64,000 nucleotides of DNA from Sipunculus nudus (GCA_026874595.1 CM049306.1:95965642-96029641), one strand, 5' to 3'; shown: positions 34,930-49,900, counted from the stretch's first letter. The notes: generated by a model from the letters alone, not told the origin. Numbers and translations: made by a program.

Positions 34930-37900
34930 GAAAACAAGTCTATTTATGGGAAAGTCTTAAAAATTACATACTGACAAATCTGTGTACCTTGAGTCACCAA
35001 TCAATATTTAGAGCCAAAGTCTAGTGATTCAGCTAAGCCTGATGGGAAGGGCATTTAATTATTCATATATGTAAATTAGGAAGGAGTTAAGTTTATTTCA
35101 TTCCTAAAATTGAGATAGAATGACATGAAGCCCATATAATTAGAATAATACATATTCAAAATCTATGAAGGGAAAAAGTTTTCATAATTCATGTACCGAA
35201 GATGTGGTGGGTGCAGGATGTTTAGTTGTATGTGTCTTTGTAGTTTCTACATTCTCCACCAGATGGCACACACTAAGCAGCTTCACTGCTAGGTACATCT
35301 CCTTAGACATCCAACCACAAATTATAAAGAACAACCTCCTTAATTCAATGAATGGTCATGAAAAACTTAATTTAATATTATAGCTGAAATAAACTGATCA
35401 TTAAAAGCAGACCATCCGACTTCACTTATATTTCTTATGAATTTATTGCTTTATTTGAGGTTTGTTAATGGCAAAACTTAAAGATACCATTGTTTTTTTT
35501 AATTCAGATAAGCACATGTCTAACAGACTGTAAGTAAAAATATATGAAGCATATGTTTAAATGGTTTAAAGTTTCCATATATACTGTAACTTATACATTT
35601 TAAGCCAATGACAATCAATGTTCTTGTTGTGAATTATCATGCTACTCTTTTAAATAAAGTCAACTGCTCTAACTGGGATTTTGTAACATACTTAACAGCT
35701 TTGCCACAAGGTATTATTTAGAAAATTGGGGTGCTTGCAGGGTTCGATCTTGGCCATCAGTGCATAGTTATTCACAATTGTGAATTTGGTTTGAAAGAAA
35801 GCAGTATGTAAAAGTCCATAGATATGCACATTACTGAAACAGCAGAGCGCCCTCCGGTGGAGAATGTTTACATCATCAACAGTATACTTTTTTTTCTGTA
35901 TATTCAGTTTACATTAAATGTGTGTGAGTTGTGAGGTTATGTCAGACATAAGAAATCTTAGCTCTTTATAGCTATGGGAAATAAAATACATAAAAAAAAG
36001 GGTGGGTGTGATTCATGCAAATTAAATATATCTTGGGGCACTGCTAAATTCTGAATCACTATCTAACTGATTTGAAAACATCAACTCCACAATATGAACA
36101 GGTACCTGCAATGCAACTTAAATTAGACTTACATTGGAAAGCACATCAATGAATAAAGCATTTAGCTACACAGTCACAATCTAAACACAAGTATAGGAAA
36201 TGCCTACTGTCAATAGCCTGCCAGGCTGCAAGCCTTTAGTTTACTCTTTCATGCATTAATGTGACATTTCTTGTGAGGATGTTTTCCAGTAGACTGGCTT
36301 CACCATTCTTCTATTCATATATTCATGAAATAATGAAACACAATTTGGCTCTTGCCAGACCAGCATAGGCAGATATACGGATGGAGCCAGTCTATGACAA
36401 TTTTAAAAAATAGGAAATGGCTGTTGTTTGCTTGATAATTTAATATGACTGACAGTGACCAGGCCATCTGCGTTCTTAACAAAAATAGCTGTACTGATTA
36501 GGCTGGCTGTATTTCCCTAATTTTCATATTAGTCCAGTGATGACAGTTTCAACTTTTCAGCAAAAAGACACCAAGTATGTTAAACTAAAACCTTAGTGGG
36601 AACATTTTTCATTTCAAGGGGTCCCAACTCCCACTGGCAACCTTAAGGGCAGATATACTTTTCTGATCAGGCTTTCACTATTAAAGTACGGATCTTTGCA
36701 TCAAAGATAGTCCAAGGCAGGACAGAAGCTTTATCTTATCAAATGAAAAAATCAGAGTAGAGACAGCTGACAGTGCTGAGAATGAACGTCTTTTTTTGTC
36801 AAAAGAATTTACTTTGAACAGCTTATATTTGACAAATGGCATTTTACTCATACTATAGATTTCAGATTGCTGACTCATGTATGCTTTAAAACGGACCTGT
36901 ATTATGTATATGCATATGTATATATACACAGTCAAACCTCATTATATAAATTTCAAGAGGACTTATGATGAAGCTTTGACTTTCCAAGCTTTGAAAAAAG
37001 TGCTGTTTAAATGGGAATAAATTAACTTTGAACTCCCCCACATGAAACTTTGAAAAAGTGGATAATTTGATTTGAGCAAACTCAGCATAATGAGGTTTTA
37101 CTGTATATATAAATATATATAAGGAAAGCCTCATATTCACAACAGCAATGAAAATAAGTATGTATGTCACACACTCAACAGGTGCAAAAAATAATGATGT
37201 CAGAAGTCTGCAGATCTGCATGGTCTTCTACATGCTGAGCTATCAACTGGTGCAGTGAGAAACCAAGGTTGATGTTATGAATGGAGACCCACTCTACCCG
37301 CTACATACTGATCTATAGAGAAGCTGAAAGAGATGACATGCACCAGATGACACAGTGACCTACTTCTCTATGCAAATCAGTATGTCATCCAACCAATCAC
37401 TGGTCATTTCAGGAGAGTGTTCAGTAACAAAAATTAAGTCAACATACAAGCATGTTGGCCGTATGGTTTAAGGTATTTTGTTGGTGGGCAAAGTCTGATT
37501 TGTGTTCCAAAGATCAAGGTATTCAGGCAAACATTCTTGTTTGTTTCCAATGTGAGAGTGAGTGACGAAAAGGTCAGAGGTCACCAAAGTGGTGGAGAGA
37601 ATTCAGGTCCATTGCTGATGGAAATGAGCATACTTATCTTTGTTAATATAGGAATAACATTCTGAACAATCCCCTGTCTCGTCACAGCTGATGAAAGTAA
37701 ACAGAAGTGCTAATTAGTATCAATCAACCAGAAATAAACGTGATAGTACATGTATATGATTCAGTGTCATTTGTAAATGTACATTCACAGGTATATGTAC
37801 AATGCACAGCCATGATATCTGCAAATCACCTAAAGCCTATAATATACAAAGCAGCAAACATTAAACAAATATGACAAATATATGGAGAGGTTAATACACA

Positions 37901-40900
37901 GGCTAAGCTGGAATATTCTGTAATGGTTGGGACACCCAGAGTGAGAGCTGAAAAAAGTCACATACAAATTGCTCAAATCATCAGAATAACAACGGATTAT
38001 ATTTGATTTGAGTGACAGCAGAAACAGATTCTGACACTTCCCATAATTCTTTGCATGTGTTTTGTTTTGTTTTATACTTGGGCATTTATTCTCACTTGGC
38101 TAATACCTGCATGTGCACTAACCTTATGCCAGTTAAATTAATACCATGCAACAAAGCCTGCTTAGTGAAGAGGATCAGTCCATTAAATTAGAGTACCTAC
38201 CAAACCTTAATGTATTTACAATGTTTTGTTAACCTGATCCTCAAATTAAAATGATGGTATATGTAATTGCATTCAAGTTTTCTATAGATCATCTCCTCTA
38301 CCCTCTTGTATATGAAATATGAACATTTCCTGGTACCACAATGCCCTACACTGGCATAGAAAGTAGCCCAGGGATGTCAATTTGTGCTTAAGTTATTCCT
38401 TGTGGTTGTTAATACAAAGACAATATATTTATATTTGAATGAGACAAGGATAGTGGACAGGGGTAAAAAAGGGGAAACATCAATAGAGAATAGGAGGTGC
38501 AGGACAGGGTACAGGGGCTGTGGAGAGGAGGGAGTGCACTGGAACAGAAAACAGGGATAAAGAAAAGGGGAAGAAGAAAGGGGAAGTGGACTGGAGGAAG
38601 TGGTTATGGATAGTGGGCAGGACTCAGGGACAGGGGCAGTTGGCTAGTAGGCAGGTGTAAAGGACAAGGTGGTGCAGAAAGGGTTTGGATTGCAGGGTTA
38701 GTGGGCTTGGGTGGAGTTCAGGGGTAGAGGACAAAGGGTAATAGAAAGAGGCAGAAGACAGCATTAGAAGACAGGGGAAAGCTGGTAGTAGAAAGGTGGT
38801 AGAAGACATGGGTAGAGATCACTGGTAGTCAGATGGTGGGCTGGTGTAGAGGACTAGGGTTGAGATCAAGGGTAGTTGGATGATAAAGACATGGGTGGAA
38901 GACAGATAGTAGAGGTCTGGGGTATTGGACAGAGTAGTGGACAGGAGTAGATGACAGGAGTATTAGAATTGGAAAGCGGACAGGGGGTAGCTGGGTGGTT
39001 GACAGGGGGTAGCTGGGCGGTAGACAGGGGTACGAACCCTTTAGTAATGGACATGGGTAGAGGAAATGGGTAGTTGACAGAGCTGGAAGACATGTAGGTT
39101 CAGAGGACAGGGGGTAGTGGACTGGGGTAGTGGACAGGGGTAGAGGACATGGGGTAGACAATAAGGATAGAAGTCGGGAGGTAGTAGATAGCAGTAGATG
39201 GCAGAAGTAATTGACTGGGGTAGCTTTGTGGTGGACAAAGGCACATGATGGTGGTAATGCACAGGAGTAGGAGACATGGGAGTCATGGACAGAGGTAAAA
39301 TATAAGGTTAAAGAACAGGGTGTAGATGAAAGGGATTGTGGACATGGGTAGAGGACAGGGGGGTGTGAACAGGTATGGATGGACTGGGTGGTCATGGGGT
39401 ACCTTTGTGGTAGACAAGAGTGCTGGACTGGAGTAATGGGCAGGAGTAGGAAACACAGGGTAGAAGAGAGGGATTGAAAAACAGATGGTGGAGGTCTGGG
39501 GTATTGGAGAGTATAATGAAGATAAAGTAGATGACAGGTAAGGGAAAGATGGGGGTGGACAGGGCTGAAGGACTAGGGTAATGGACAGTGGAAGAGGACA
39601 GGGGATAGTAGACTAAAATAGAACACAGGGGTAGTGGACAGGTGAAGATGACAGGAATAGTAGAAAGGGATAACAAACAGGGGGTAGCTGGGTGGTGAAC
39701 AGGGGTAGAGGAATAGACAGGTATAGGGGAGAGGGGTAGCTAGGGGGTGGACAGGGGTAAGAAGACTATAGTAATGGACAGAGGAAGAGGACAGGGGTAG
39801 TTGACAGAGTTAGAAGACAGGTTCAGAGGACAAGGGGTAGTGGACTGGGGTAATGGACAGGGGTAGAGGACATGGGGTAGACAATAGGGATAGAAGACAG
39901 GAGGTAGTGGACAGCAGTAGATGGCAAAAGTAGTAGACTGGGGTAGATTTGTGGTGGACAGAGGCACATGACTGGGGTAATGGACACTAGTAGGAAATGT
40001 GGGGTAATTGACACAGGTAAAATACAGGGTTAAAGAACAGGGTATAGATGACAGGGTAATGGACAGGGGTAGAAGACCTGGAAAAATGGATTGAGGTAGA
40101 GGAAAGAGGGTTATGGACAAGTTTAGTTGACAAAGTAGTGGATTACTGTAATGGACAAGGGCAGGGGATAGGGGTAGTTGACAAAGTAGACAACAGAGGT
40201 AGAGGACAGGGGGTAGTGATAGCAGTACATAACAAGAGTAATGGACAGGAGGAGCTGTAAGGATTGGTGGACAAGAGTAGTTGGGTGATGGCCGGGGTAA
40301 TGGGCAGGGGTAGGAATGTGTTAGTTGATAAGCTGATAGAGGGAAATGACATGGTTAGAAAATTGGTGTTAGAGATCAGTGGTAGAGAACAGGAGTAGGA
40401 GAAACAGAATAGTTGACAGAGGGAAAAGACATAGTTAGAAAACAGGGGAAGAGGAGAAGGGTAATTGACAGGGGCAGAGGACTGGGGTAATGGACAAGAG
40501 AAGCCGACATGGGGTAGTTGACAGAGGGAAAAGACATGGTTAGAAAACATGGGAAGAGGAGAGGGGTAATTGACAGGGGCAGAGGACTGAAGTAATGGAC
40601 AGGAGAAGCCGACATGGGGTAGCTGACAGAGGGAAAAGACATGGTTAGAAAACAGGGGAAGAGGAGAAGGGTAATTGACAGGGGCAGAGGACTGGGGTAA
40701 TGGACAGGAGAAGCCGACATGGGGTAGTTGACAGAGGGAAAAGACATGGTTAGAAAACAGGGGAAGAGGAGAAGGGTAATTGACAGGGGCACAGGACTGG
40801 GGTAATGGACAAGAGAAGCCGACATGGGGTAGTTGACAGAGGGAAAAGACATGGTTAGAAAACATGGGAAGAGGAGAGGGGTAATTGACAGGGGCAGAGG

Positions 40901-43900
40901 ACTGAAGTAATGGACAGGAGAAGCCGACATGGGGTAGCTGACAGAGGGAAAAGACATGGTTAGAAAACATGGGAAGAGGAGAGGGGTAATTGACAGGGGC
41001 AGAGGACTGAAGTAATGGACAGGAGAAGCCGACATGGGGTAGCTGACAGAGGGAAAAGACATGGTTAGAAAACATGGGAAGAGGAGAGGGGTAATTGACA
41101 GGGGCAGAGGACTGAAGTAATGGACAAGAGAAGCCGACATGGGGTAGTTGACAGAGGGAAAAGACATGGTTAGAAAACAGGGGAAGAGGAGAGGGGTAAT
41201 TGACAGGGGCACAGGACTGGGGTAATGGACAGGAGAAGCGGACATGGGGTAGTTGACAGAGGGAAAAGACATGGTTAGAAAACAGGGGAAGAGGAGAGGG
41301 GTAATTGACAGGGGCACAGGACTGGGGTAATGGACAAGAGAAGCCGACTTGGGGTAGTTGACAGAGGGAAAAGACATGGTTAGAAAACAGGGGAAGAGGA
41401 GAAGGGTAATTGACAGGGGCACAGGACTGGGGTAATGGACAAGAGAAGCCGACATGGGGTAGTTGACAGAGGGAAGAGACATGGTTAGAAAACAGGGGAA
41501 AAGGAGAGGGGTAATTGACGGGCAGAGGACTGGGGTAATGGACAGGAGAAGCCGACATGGGGTAGCTGACAGAGGGAAAAGACATGGTTAGAAAACATGG
41601 GAAGAGGAGAGGGGTAATTGACAGGGGCAGAGGACTGAAGTAATGGACAAGAGAAGCCGACATGGGGTAGTTGACAGAGGGAAAAGACATGGTTAGAAAA
41701 CATGGGAAGAGGAGAGGGGTAATTGACAGGGGCAGAGGACTGAAGTAATGGACAAGAGAAGCCGACATGGGGTAGTTGACAGAGGGAAAAGACATGGTTA
41801 GAAAACAGGGGAAGAGGAGAAGGGTAATTGACAGGGGCACAGGACTGGGGTAATGGACAAGAGAAGCCGACATGGGGTAGTTGACAGAGGGAAGAGACAT
41901 GGTTAGAAAACAGGGGAAAAGGAGAGGGGTAATTGACGGGCAGAGGACTGGGGTAATGGACAGGAGAAGCCGACATGGGGTAGCTGACAGAGGGAAAAGA
42001 CATGGTTAGAAAACATGGGAAGAGGAGAGGGGTAATTGACAGGGGCAGAGGACTGAAGTAATGGACAAGAGAAGCCGACATGGGGTAGTTGACAGAGGGA
42101 AAAGACATGGTTAGAAAACAGGGGAAGAGGAGAGGGGTAATTGACAGGGGCACAGGACTGGGGTAATGGACAGGAGAAGCGGACATGGGGTAGTTGACAG
42201 AGGGAAGAGACATGGTTAGAAAACATGGGAAGAGGAGAGGGGTAATTGACAGGGGCAGAGGACTGGGGTAATGGACAGGAGAAGCCGACATGGGGTAGTT
42301 GACAGAGGAAAGAGACATGGTTAGAAAACAGGGGAAGAGGAGAGGGGTAATTGACAGGGGCAGAGGACTGGGGTAATGGACAGGAGAAGCCGACATGGGG
42401 TAGTTGACAGAGGGAAAAGACATGGTTAGAAAACAGGGGAAGAGGAGAGGGGTAATTGACAGGGGCAGAGGACTGGGGTAATGGACAGGAGAAGCCGACA
42501 TGGGGTAGTTGACAGAGGGAAAAGACATGGTTAGAAAACATGGGAAGAGGAGAGGGGTAATTGACAGGGGCAGAGGACTGAAGTAATGGACAAGAGAAGC
42601 CGACATGGGGTAGTTGACAGAGGGAAAAGACATGGTTAGAAAACAGGGGAAGAGGAGAGGGGTAATTGACAGGGGCACAGGACTGGGGTAATGGACAGGA
42701 GAAGCGGACATGGGGTAGTTGACAGAGGGAAGAGACATGGTTAGAAAACATGGGAAGAGGAGAGGGGTAATTGACAGGGGCAGAGGACTGGGGTAATGGA
42801 CAGGAGAAGCCGACATGGGGTAGTTGACAGAGGGAAGAGACATGGTTAGAAAACAGGGGAACAGGAGAGGGGTAATTGACAGGGGCAGAGGACTGGGGTA
42901 ATGGACAGGAGAAGCCGACATGGGGTAGTTGACAGAGGGAAAAGACATGGTTAGAAAACAGGGGAAGAGGAGAGGGGTAATTGACAGGGGCAGAGGACTG
43001 GGGTAATGGACAGGAGAAGCCGACATGGGGTAGTTGACAGAGGGAAAAGAAATGGTTAGAAAACAGGGGAAGAGGAGAGGGGTAATTGACGGGCAGAGGA
43101 CTGGGGTAATGGACAGGAGAAGCGGACATGGGGTAGTTAACAGAGGGAAGAGACATGGTAAGAAAACATGGGAAGAGGAGAGGGGTAATTGACAGGGGCA
43201 GAGGACTGGGGTAATGGACAAGAGAAGCCGACATGGGGTAGTTGACAGAGGGAAAAGGCATGGTTAGAAAACAGGGGAACAGGAGAGGGGTAATTGACAG
43301 GGGCACAGGACTGGGCTAATGGACAGGAGAAGCCGACATGGGGTAGTTGACAGAGGGAAAAGACATGGTTAGAAAACAGGGGAAGAGGAGAGGGGTAATT
43401 GACAGGGGCAGAGGACTGGGGTAATGGACAGGAGAAGCGGACATGGGGTAGTTGACAGAGGGAAAAGACATGGTTAGAAAACATGGGAAGAGGAGAGGGG
43501 TAATTGACAGGGGCAGAGGACTGAAGTAATGGACAAGAGAAGCCGACATGGGGTAGTTGACAGAGGGAAAAGACATGGTTAGAAAACAGGGGAAGAGGAG
43601 AGGGGTAATTGACAGGGGCACAGGACTGGGGTAATGGACAGGAGAAGCGGACATGGGGTAGTTGACAGAGGGAAGAGACATGGTTAGAAAACATGGGAAG
43701 AGGAGAGGGGTAATTGACAGGGGCAGAGGACTGAAGTAATGGACAAGAGAAGCCGACATGGGGTAGTTGACAGAGGGAAAAGACATGGTTAGAAAACAGT
43801 GCTAGAGGACAGCGGTGGAGAACAGGGGTAGAGGACCTGGGATAGTGGACTAGGGTAGAGGACAGGAGGTTGTGGACAGGTATAGATGGACTGGGAGGTC

Positions 43901-46859
43901 CATGGGTAGCTGGGTGGCAGACACAGAAAGAGGACCTGGGTTATGGGAAGGAGTAGGAGACACTGATTAGAAGACAGGGGGTAGTGGACAGGTAGTAGTT
44001 GACAAGAAGTGGATGATAGGGGTTATTGACAGTTAGGAGGAATGGACAGGGGGTTAATGACAAGTGGCACTGGTTAGGGGTTATGGAATAGTAAATAAAT
44101 GTTGGTGTAACAGAATTATTGCCAAAAGAGAATAATGGCTGAACATGAACTCAACAATATATTACAAGGTTTTTTAACCAAATTTATTTACCAACTCATC
44201 AACTTGAGTTTAAGATAAGCACTGAGGGTGTTCAGTGTAAGTTCAGAAAGTAAACATCTCTGTAAAAAGGTGCTACACAATCTGTTATATTTTAATTTAC
44301 CTTATTTACACCTTTGATAATTGATTTTAATTTTGGCACATACTGTAGACTACAAAATTGGGATCTAATAATTAATAAATATAATATGGGCAATAAGTAA
44401 AGACAGAAAGTATACTGCATCAGCACTCATAAGATTACAGTTATGATGACTGTATTGATTTTTATGATATGTCTGATAGTTATATAGGGGTGTGTGTTTC
44501 AACATGATAAACAACAATTATCATCATTCAGGTGGATAATACACTGAAGAAAGTTCACAGATAACTGATGGACTAACCTATTTTAATAATCCATATTTAG
44601 ATAACTCCTAATAAGCAACCCCAGTGGTAATTTAACTTGGTTGCTGTGGATATATAATCCATTATCAGTTGCCATGAAAATGTCAACTGTTTCTGGTTGC
44701 CAAGGATATGTCAACTTTTTAATGGTTTTCTTGTAAAAAGTCCTTAGTTGCCATGGAAATGTTGTGTTGCCATGGAATTGTCAACTATTTGTGGTTGCCA
44801 AGTTAGTGGCAACTGTTAATGGTTGCCATAGAGTCAACTGTTTGTTGATCCAATGTACGTCTGTACTTTTTGTGTTGCCATGGAAGTGTAAACTATTTGT
44901 GGCTGCCATGACATTTTCAACTGTTTGTTGTTGCCATGAAGTGTTGTGTTGCTATGGAAGTGTCAATAATTTGTTGTTGCCAAGGAATTGTTAACTGTTA
45001 GTGGTTGAGATAGTCTACTATTTGTAATAACCATGGAATCATCAATTATTTGTAGTTGTCATGAAAGTGTTAACTGTGGTTTCAATGAAACTGTCAAATG
45101 AATCATTAATTATTCAAGTTGTCATGAAAGTGTTAACTGTTTGTGGTTTCAATGGAAGTGTCAAATGTTTGTGATTACCATGGAATTTTCAACTGTCAGT
45201 ACCACCATGGAAGTGACAAATCTTTGTATTGTCTGTCTCTCTCCATATTGCTGGTGACCTTTCTACTTGATATTGACCTGAAACTTTGGTATTCATTTCA
45301 GTTAACATAATAATAGCATGGACCTATATTAAATAAACCTGCCTGTTGTTCCTCACAGCTTAGCATCCTGAAATCAAACAGCATGTTGGCAAGCATAAAC
45401 AAGAGTTTTCTCCAGGAAGTATGAACATCCACGTGACTTACCTCTGTTCATTACATTTACACTGTTCTTGCATGCCGTCGTGAGGTAGGTGGGTCCAGTT
45501 AACATTGAAGCGAGACACTTCAATGATGCAGGCTTTGTATCCTTGAGGACGTGGCTGATTGTCTTTACGGAGACTATCTACTATTTCATGTACCTCCTGA
45601 AATGTCAGCTGGCGACCACTGGCTCTGTTTCTCAGTTTTCTAGACCATCTCTGGAACTGTTCTTTTGTTCCAATTCTATACATTTGTTCCAGGCCCCAAT
45701 CAACAGGGTCTTGAGTGATGTTAGCCCCCGGCATTTGAAGATTGTCGTGTAAACTTATCACCTCATCTGCAGCAGTAATAGGTATGGCAGCTTACTTTGA
45801 TGTTCATCATTATACAGATACGAGGGAGGTTTGCTGGTGCTGTGTACCTACCACAGGGCAGTCCTTTATAATAATTTTTTTCCATTTACAGTTTATTTCT
45901 CAGTTAACCGGATACACCCCTTGAGACCTTACCTCGTGTTATCTGCACTTGCTGACAAATATGCAAGCGGACGTGCATGGACTAAATGAACCAAGATGAT
46001 TATAGGAATGACGCTATGACAGAATCAAAAAAGTAAATCACCATAATTATCTTCAAACAACAAACAGTGACTAGGCCATACTGCTGATGCTGATACCCTG
46101 AAACAAAACTAGGCAGGTTTATTTAGTGATGAATAAAAAAGATGCATTTCCTAAGATCTTCCCAACACAGATCCTGCAATGAAAGCAAAATGTGCATGAT
46201 TTCTATCCGTTGAAATGCCATGATCCAAAAAGGTGAAGATAGACAACTTGAGGAAGGAAAATGACCATGCAGAGATATGAAATAATACATGAAACTTCCC
46301 TCTAGTCAATAAAATCCCTTCACCCACACAATAAATACATAAAAATAAGACAGGTGTCCAATAGGCAATATACTACAATCTTTGTCTTTCTAAATGAAAC
46401 ACTATATACAATGACTGACAATAAGGAAATGCTGAGAAATGACACCTCACCAGGAGATAATGATTTTAATGCTCAGACCTATCTTGCTCAACAAGTCAAT
46501 AAAAGATGTATACAAGATGTGCGTTATTGTGATTTACTACAAAGGTACAGATACACATACATGTTGTAATGGGAATCACACCACACAACAACACAAGTGA
46601 AATTGATGTTTGGTGAACTGGTGAGGAACATGAAACAGGTCACAGTGTGGGTCAAGAGCACTAGTATTCTCACTTAAGCTGCAGCTTAAGCTGAAGAATT
46701 TATGGTAATATAAATATTGACGAATACTTTCAAATTTATTTATAAATATTATTTGAATAAATTATATTTTTAGTTTTGGACATTGATTATAATTTTGAAT
46801 CTGGTACAAGGACATGGGACCCATGGGTCAAGGTGCTCAGCTACAAGTATATTCTACAA

Positions 46860-46911
<52 letters not shown>

Positions 46912-49900
46912 ATTTTATAAAATAGGTAATAACTTTGCAAATTAAAAAAAATAACCTAAAAATATAATTCAAATCATTATAATAATCATTAATTTTTGGC
47001 TCAAATGTCAAATTATGCAAACATTTAAAAAAATAAAATTTAAAAATACATTCAGGAGAAAATTAAATTTTTTATTTTGAAAATACTAAAGAGCAGAACA
47101 GAACATGATTTATTGAAGTAATTTTACAAATAAGCTAATAACTTACAAAATAAATAAATTACAAAATTCAGATATAATTTCTGGTGTACACTTAAATCAA
47201 GGTTTAATGCAATAATGGCTAGCTTCAGCAGTCAACATATTAAGTGTGTAAAAATCTTTCCCATTGGTCAAAAGCGGTATGCTTCAGTCCATGATTTAAA
47301 CAAATTAAGCAATATTGAAATAATTCCCTGAATGTATATACAGAACATATATGGAAGAACCTTTATGCCAAATATGAACAAAATAACTTCAGGATTTTTG
47401 AAGCTACAAGCAGTTTTCAATGCAAGATTGAAGATTTTGCTCAATTTCTTGAAGCAACTAAGTCACAGTGACCTGGTTTTGATACCATGATTCAAACTGA
47501 AGGCTGAATTTCAAATCCATATGTCAAATTGTATCCAAATGTGCTTGCTAATGGGCAGATGGATGGACGCAGGGTCTGTGCTATAGCTTTGATGAATAAG
47601 CTGGGCCAAAAATATGAAACACCTGTGGAAACTCTGTCATCAGTGAACGCCACTGTTCACACCACAGAGGAAATAAATGAAATCTACCAGGTGAAATTTT
47701 GGTGAGTAATTATGCTTGTGGAGAAGTTTATGTTTGATAAATGAAAACTGGAATATGAGAGGCAAAGATTAAATCAACTGAGTGATGATATGATGACAGA
47801 CAAGAGGTGGCTGATGATGATGATGATGATGACCACCGTGATGGAGCTACGGATGGTTGATGAACACCAGAAAGGCAAGTGTGAAGATGAGCATGATGAT
47901 AGAAGCCGCATGGCTGTCAGAGCATGCAGCAGCACTCACTTATTAATAAAGCCGCATGAGGCACAGTAGCCAGTGCTTCCATCAACCTGTCCAGTTTGGG
48001 GGTGCCACTTGTACAAATTGCGTTCTAATGTACACAGTTCTTCTGTCTTAGGGCGACGACGATCATACCTCCTGAGGATATCATTCCACCAATCCATAAT
48101 CTCATTCTGGCTGGCATTTCTATGCTTAAATAATTGATACTCCCGATAGTGTCTGCGAGCTTCATCTCTTTGCATCATGTTCAGGAGTAGAGTGATATTG
48201 GGTCTGGTAGGCTTCTGCTCTCCTGGGCAGGATGAAATGGGAGAGGTACACGTTACTGGTCTGTACGATGCTACACAGCAGCCAATCAGAGTCATCCAGA
48301 GAGAGGAGGTACAACACAGGGGGCGCCACATCACAATCACCACCAGAGAGGAGTTACACATCACCAGGCAATAGGGAGCATAGACTACCACAGTAATTAT
48401 TCAATGGGTGACAGATACCACTGAGCGCTGTTGGTCAAGATGGTCTCAGTAACAATTGAGCCCCCTGAACAACACCCATTGAATATTTATTGTGGCTTCT
48501 GGTTTATCAAGGAAAGGTGTTTTTGAGAGATGAATGTGAAAAAGTTGGATGAGTATGAGTTGATGATGTCATGAAAAAAACACCCTTTAAGACAGTTTGC
48601 TTACTTTGATGATAAAACAAGAAAGAAAAGGATTATATACAAAAACCTTAGGAAATCACCTGCACAAGCTAAAGTCCACTTAGTGAATTATGATATGAAA
48701 TAAAAGAAATATAAAAATAAATGATAATAAACATACCGCAAAATTGTAATTCACTTAATGAAGTTTTTCAACAATATGATTAAAATATTATTACATTTTC
48801 AGAAAGGTAAAGCAAGAACAACAAAAGGAATCCATACCAACTACGCATCCCTCGAGGATAACTAAATCTGAATTAATTGTGAATTGAAGAAACAAAAAAT
48901 CATAACTGTACATAAATCTTCATCAAAGATAAAATATAAAAAATTAATACATATATATTTATACTATATTCTATATATAGATAAGTTTAAAAAAAGCTTA
49001 TTACTATGCTATGTACATGCTTAGCTGTCTTCTTGTTTAATGCAAACTGATAGTTGCTAAGACCATTTTGCATTTAACAAACATTTTGACAGAAAAAATC
49101 TTAGAAGAGTAGCGCATAACAATCTACAAAACAAGCATGACTATAAAAATATAAACAAAATGATTTTTGATTGGATGACTGATCATGATTATTCATGAGA
49201 TGTTAATACAACAGTAAAAATTATAATCAGAAGTGAATCAATGCAATTAGAGAAGAAAAGCAAAGCTGGAAGTGTGACACTGAGCAGCCAGCAATACCAT
49301 ACAGCATCACAACGAAACAAAACATCATGAACCTTAAACAAAGGCAGATAAATTGCTGGTATATAATGTCAAACGCCTTGGCACAAAACATCACATGCAT
49401 TGAAACCATCACCATAAAAGCTCAATGACCTGAGCACTTTATTATTCAAATCAAACAAGCACCCCAAAATAACTAGAGCCATCACCATGACCTTCACCTC
49501 AAAGGTGACTTACATGGTGGAATTCTGACAACAGGAATAGTTTCCTTTCGATGATGAGTTAGCAAGCAAGTCAGGTACACCAAACAAGTCAAGCATCTTG
49601 TCACAAATTCCATATTCAGGCTTCTTATCCAATTTTGCTGTGCAGACAAACATACATGAACATTAACACACACATGCAATATATATATTACAGATGCAAC
49701 ATGCACAAACCAATTACCAAATTACATATATCAAATACTTGTAATGCTGAACATTAAGTCTTCATTCCTATCATTTACTTTACTATTCAAACAAAACAGC
49801 TTAACACAATTAAGCAAAGCAGCAAGAGCAAGCATTTCATTAACAAGAGAGTGCCTTTGATATTTAACATCCAGTTCTTCCATACAAGTATGTGCAAACA

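Larger units (their letters stand above)
33438..38440 (-). other. Alpha-2/delta intron, no exon recognised
   Basis: AT-rich intron with a long TA run at about 34863-34926 and two CTCF-like motifs. I searched for a further exon with the cassette phase and a Cys pair and saw none. Confidence 0.4.

Noticed and set aside
40143-43786. Long minus-strand ORFs (up to 585 codons, Ser/Pro/Leu-rich)
   Set aside because: They are readings of the 105-bp satellite, whose unit is 35 codons. The same peptide appears in different frames and the frames switch at 2-bp variants.
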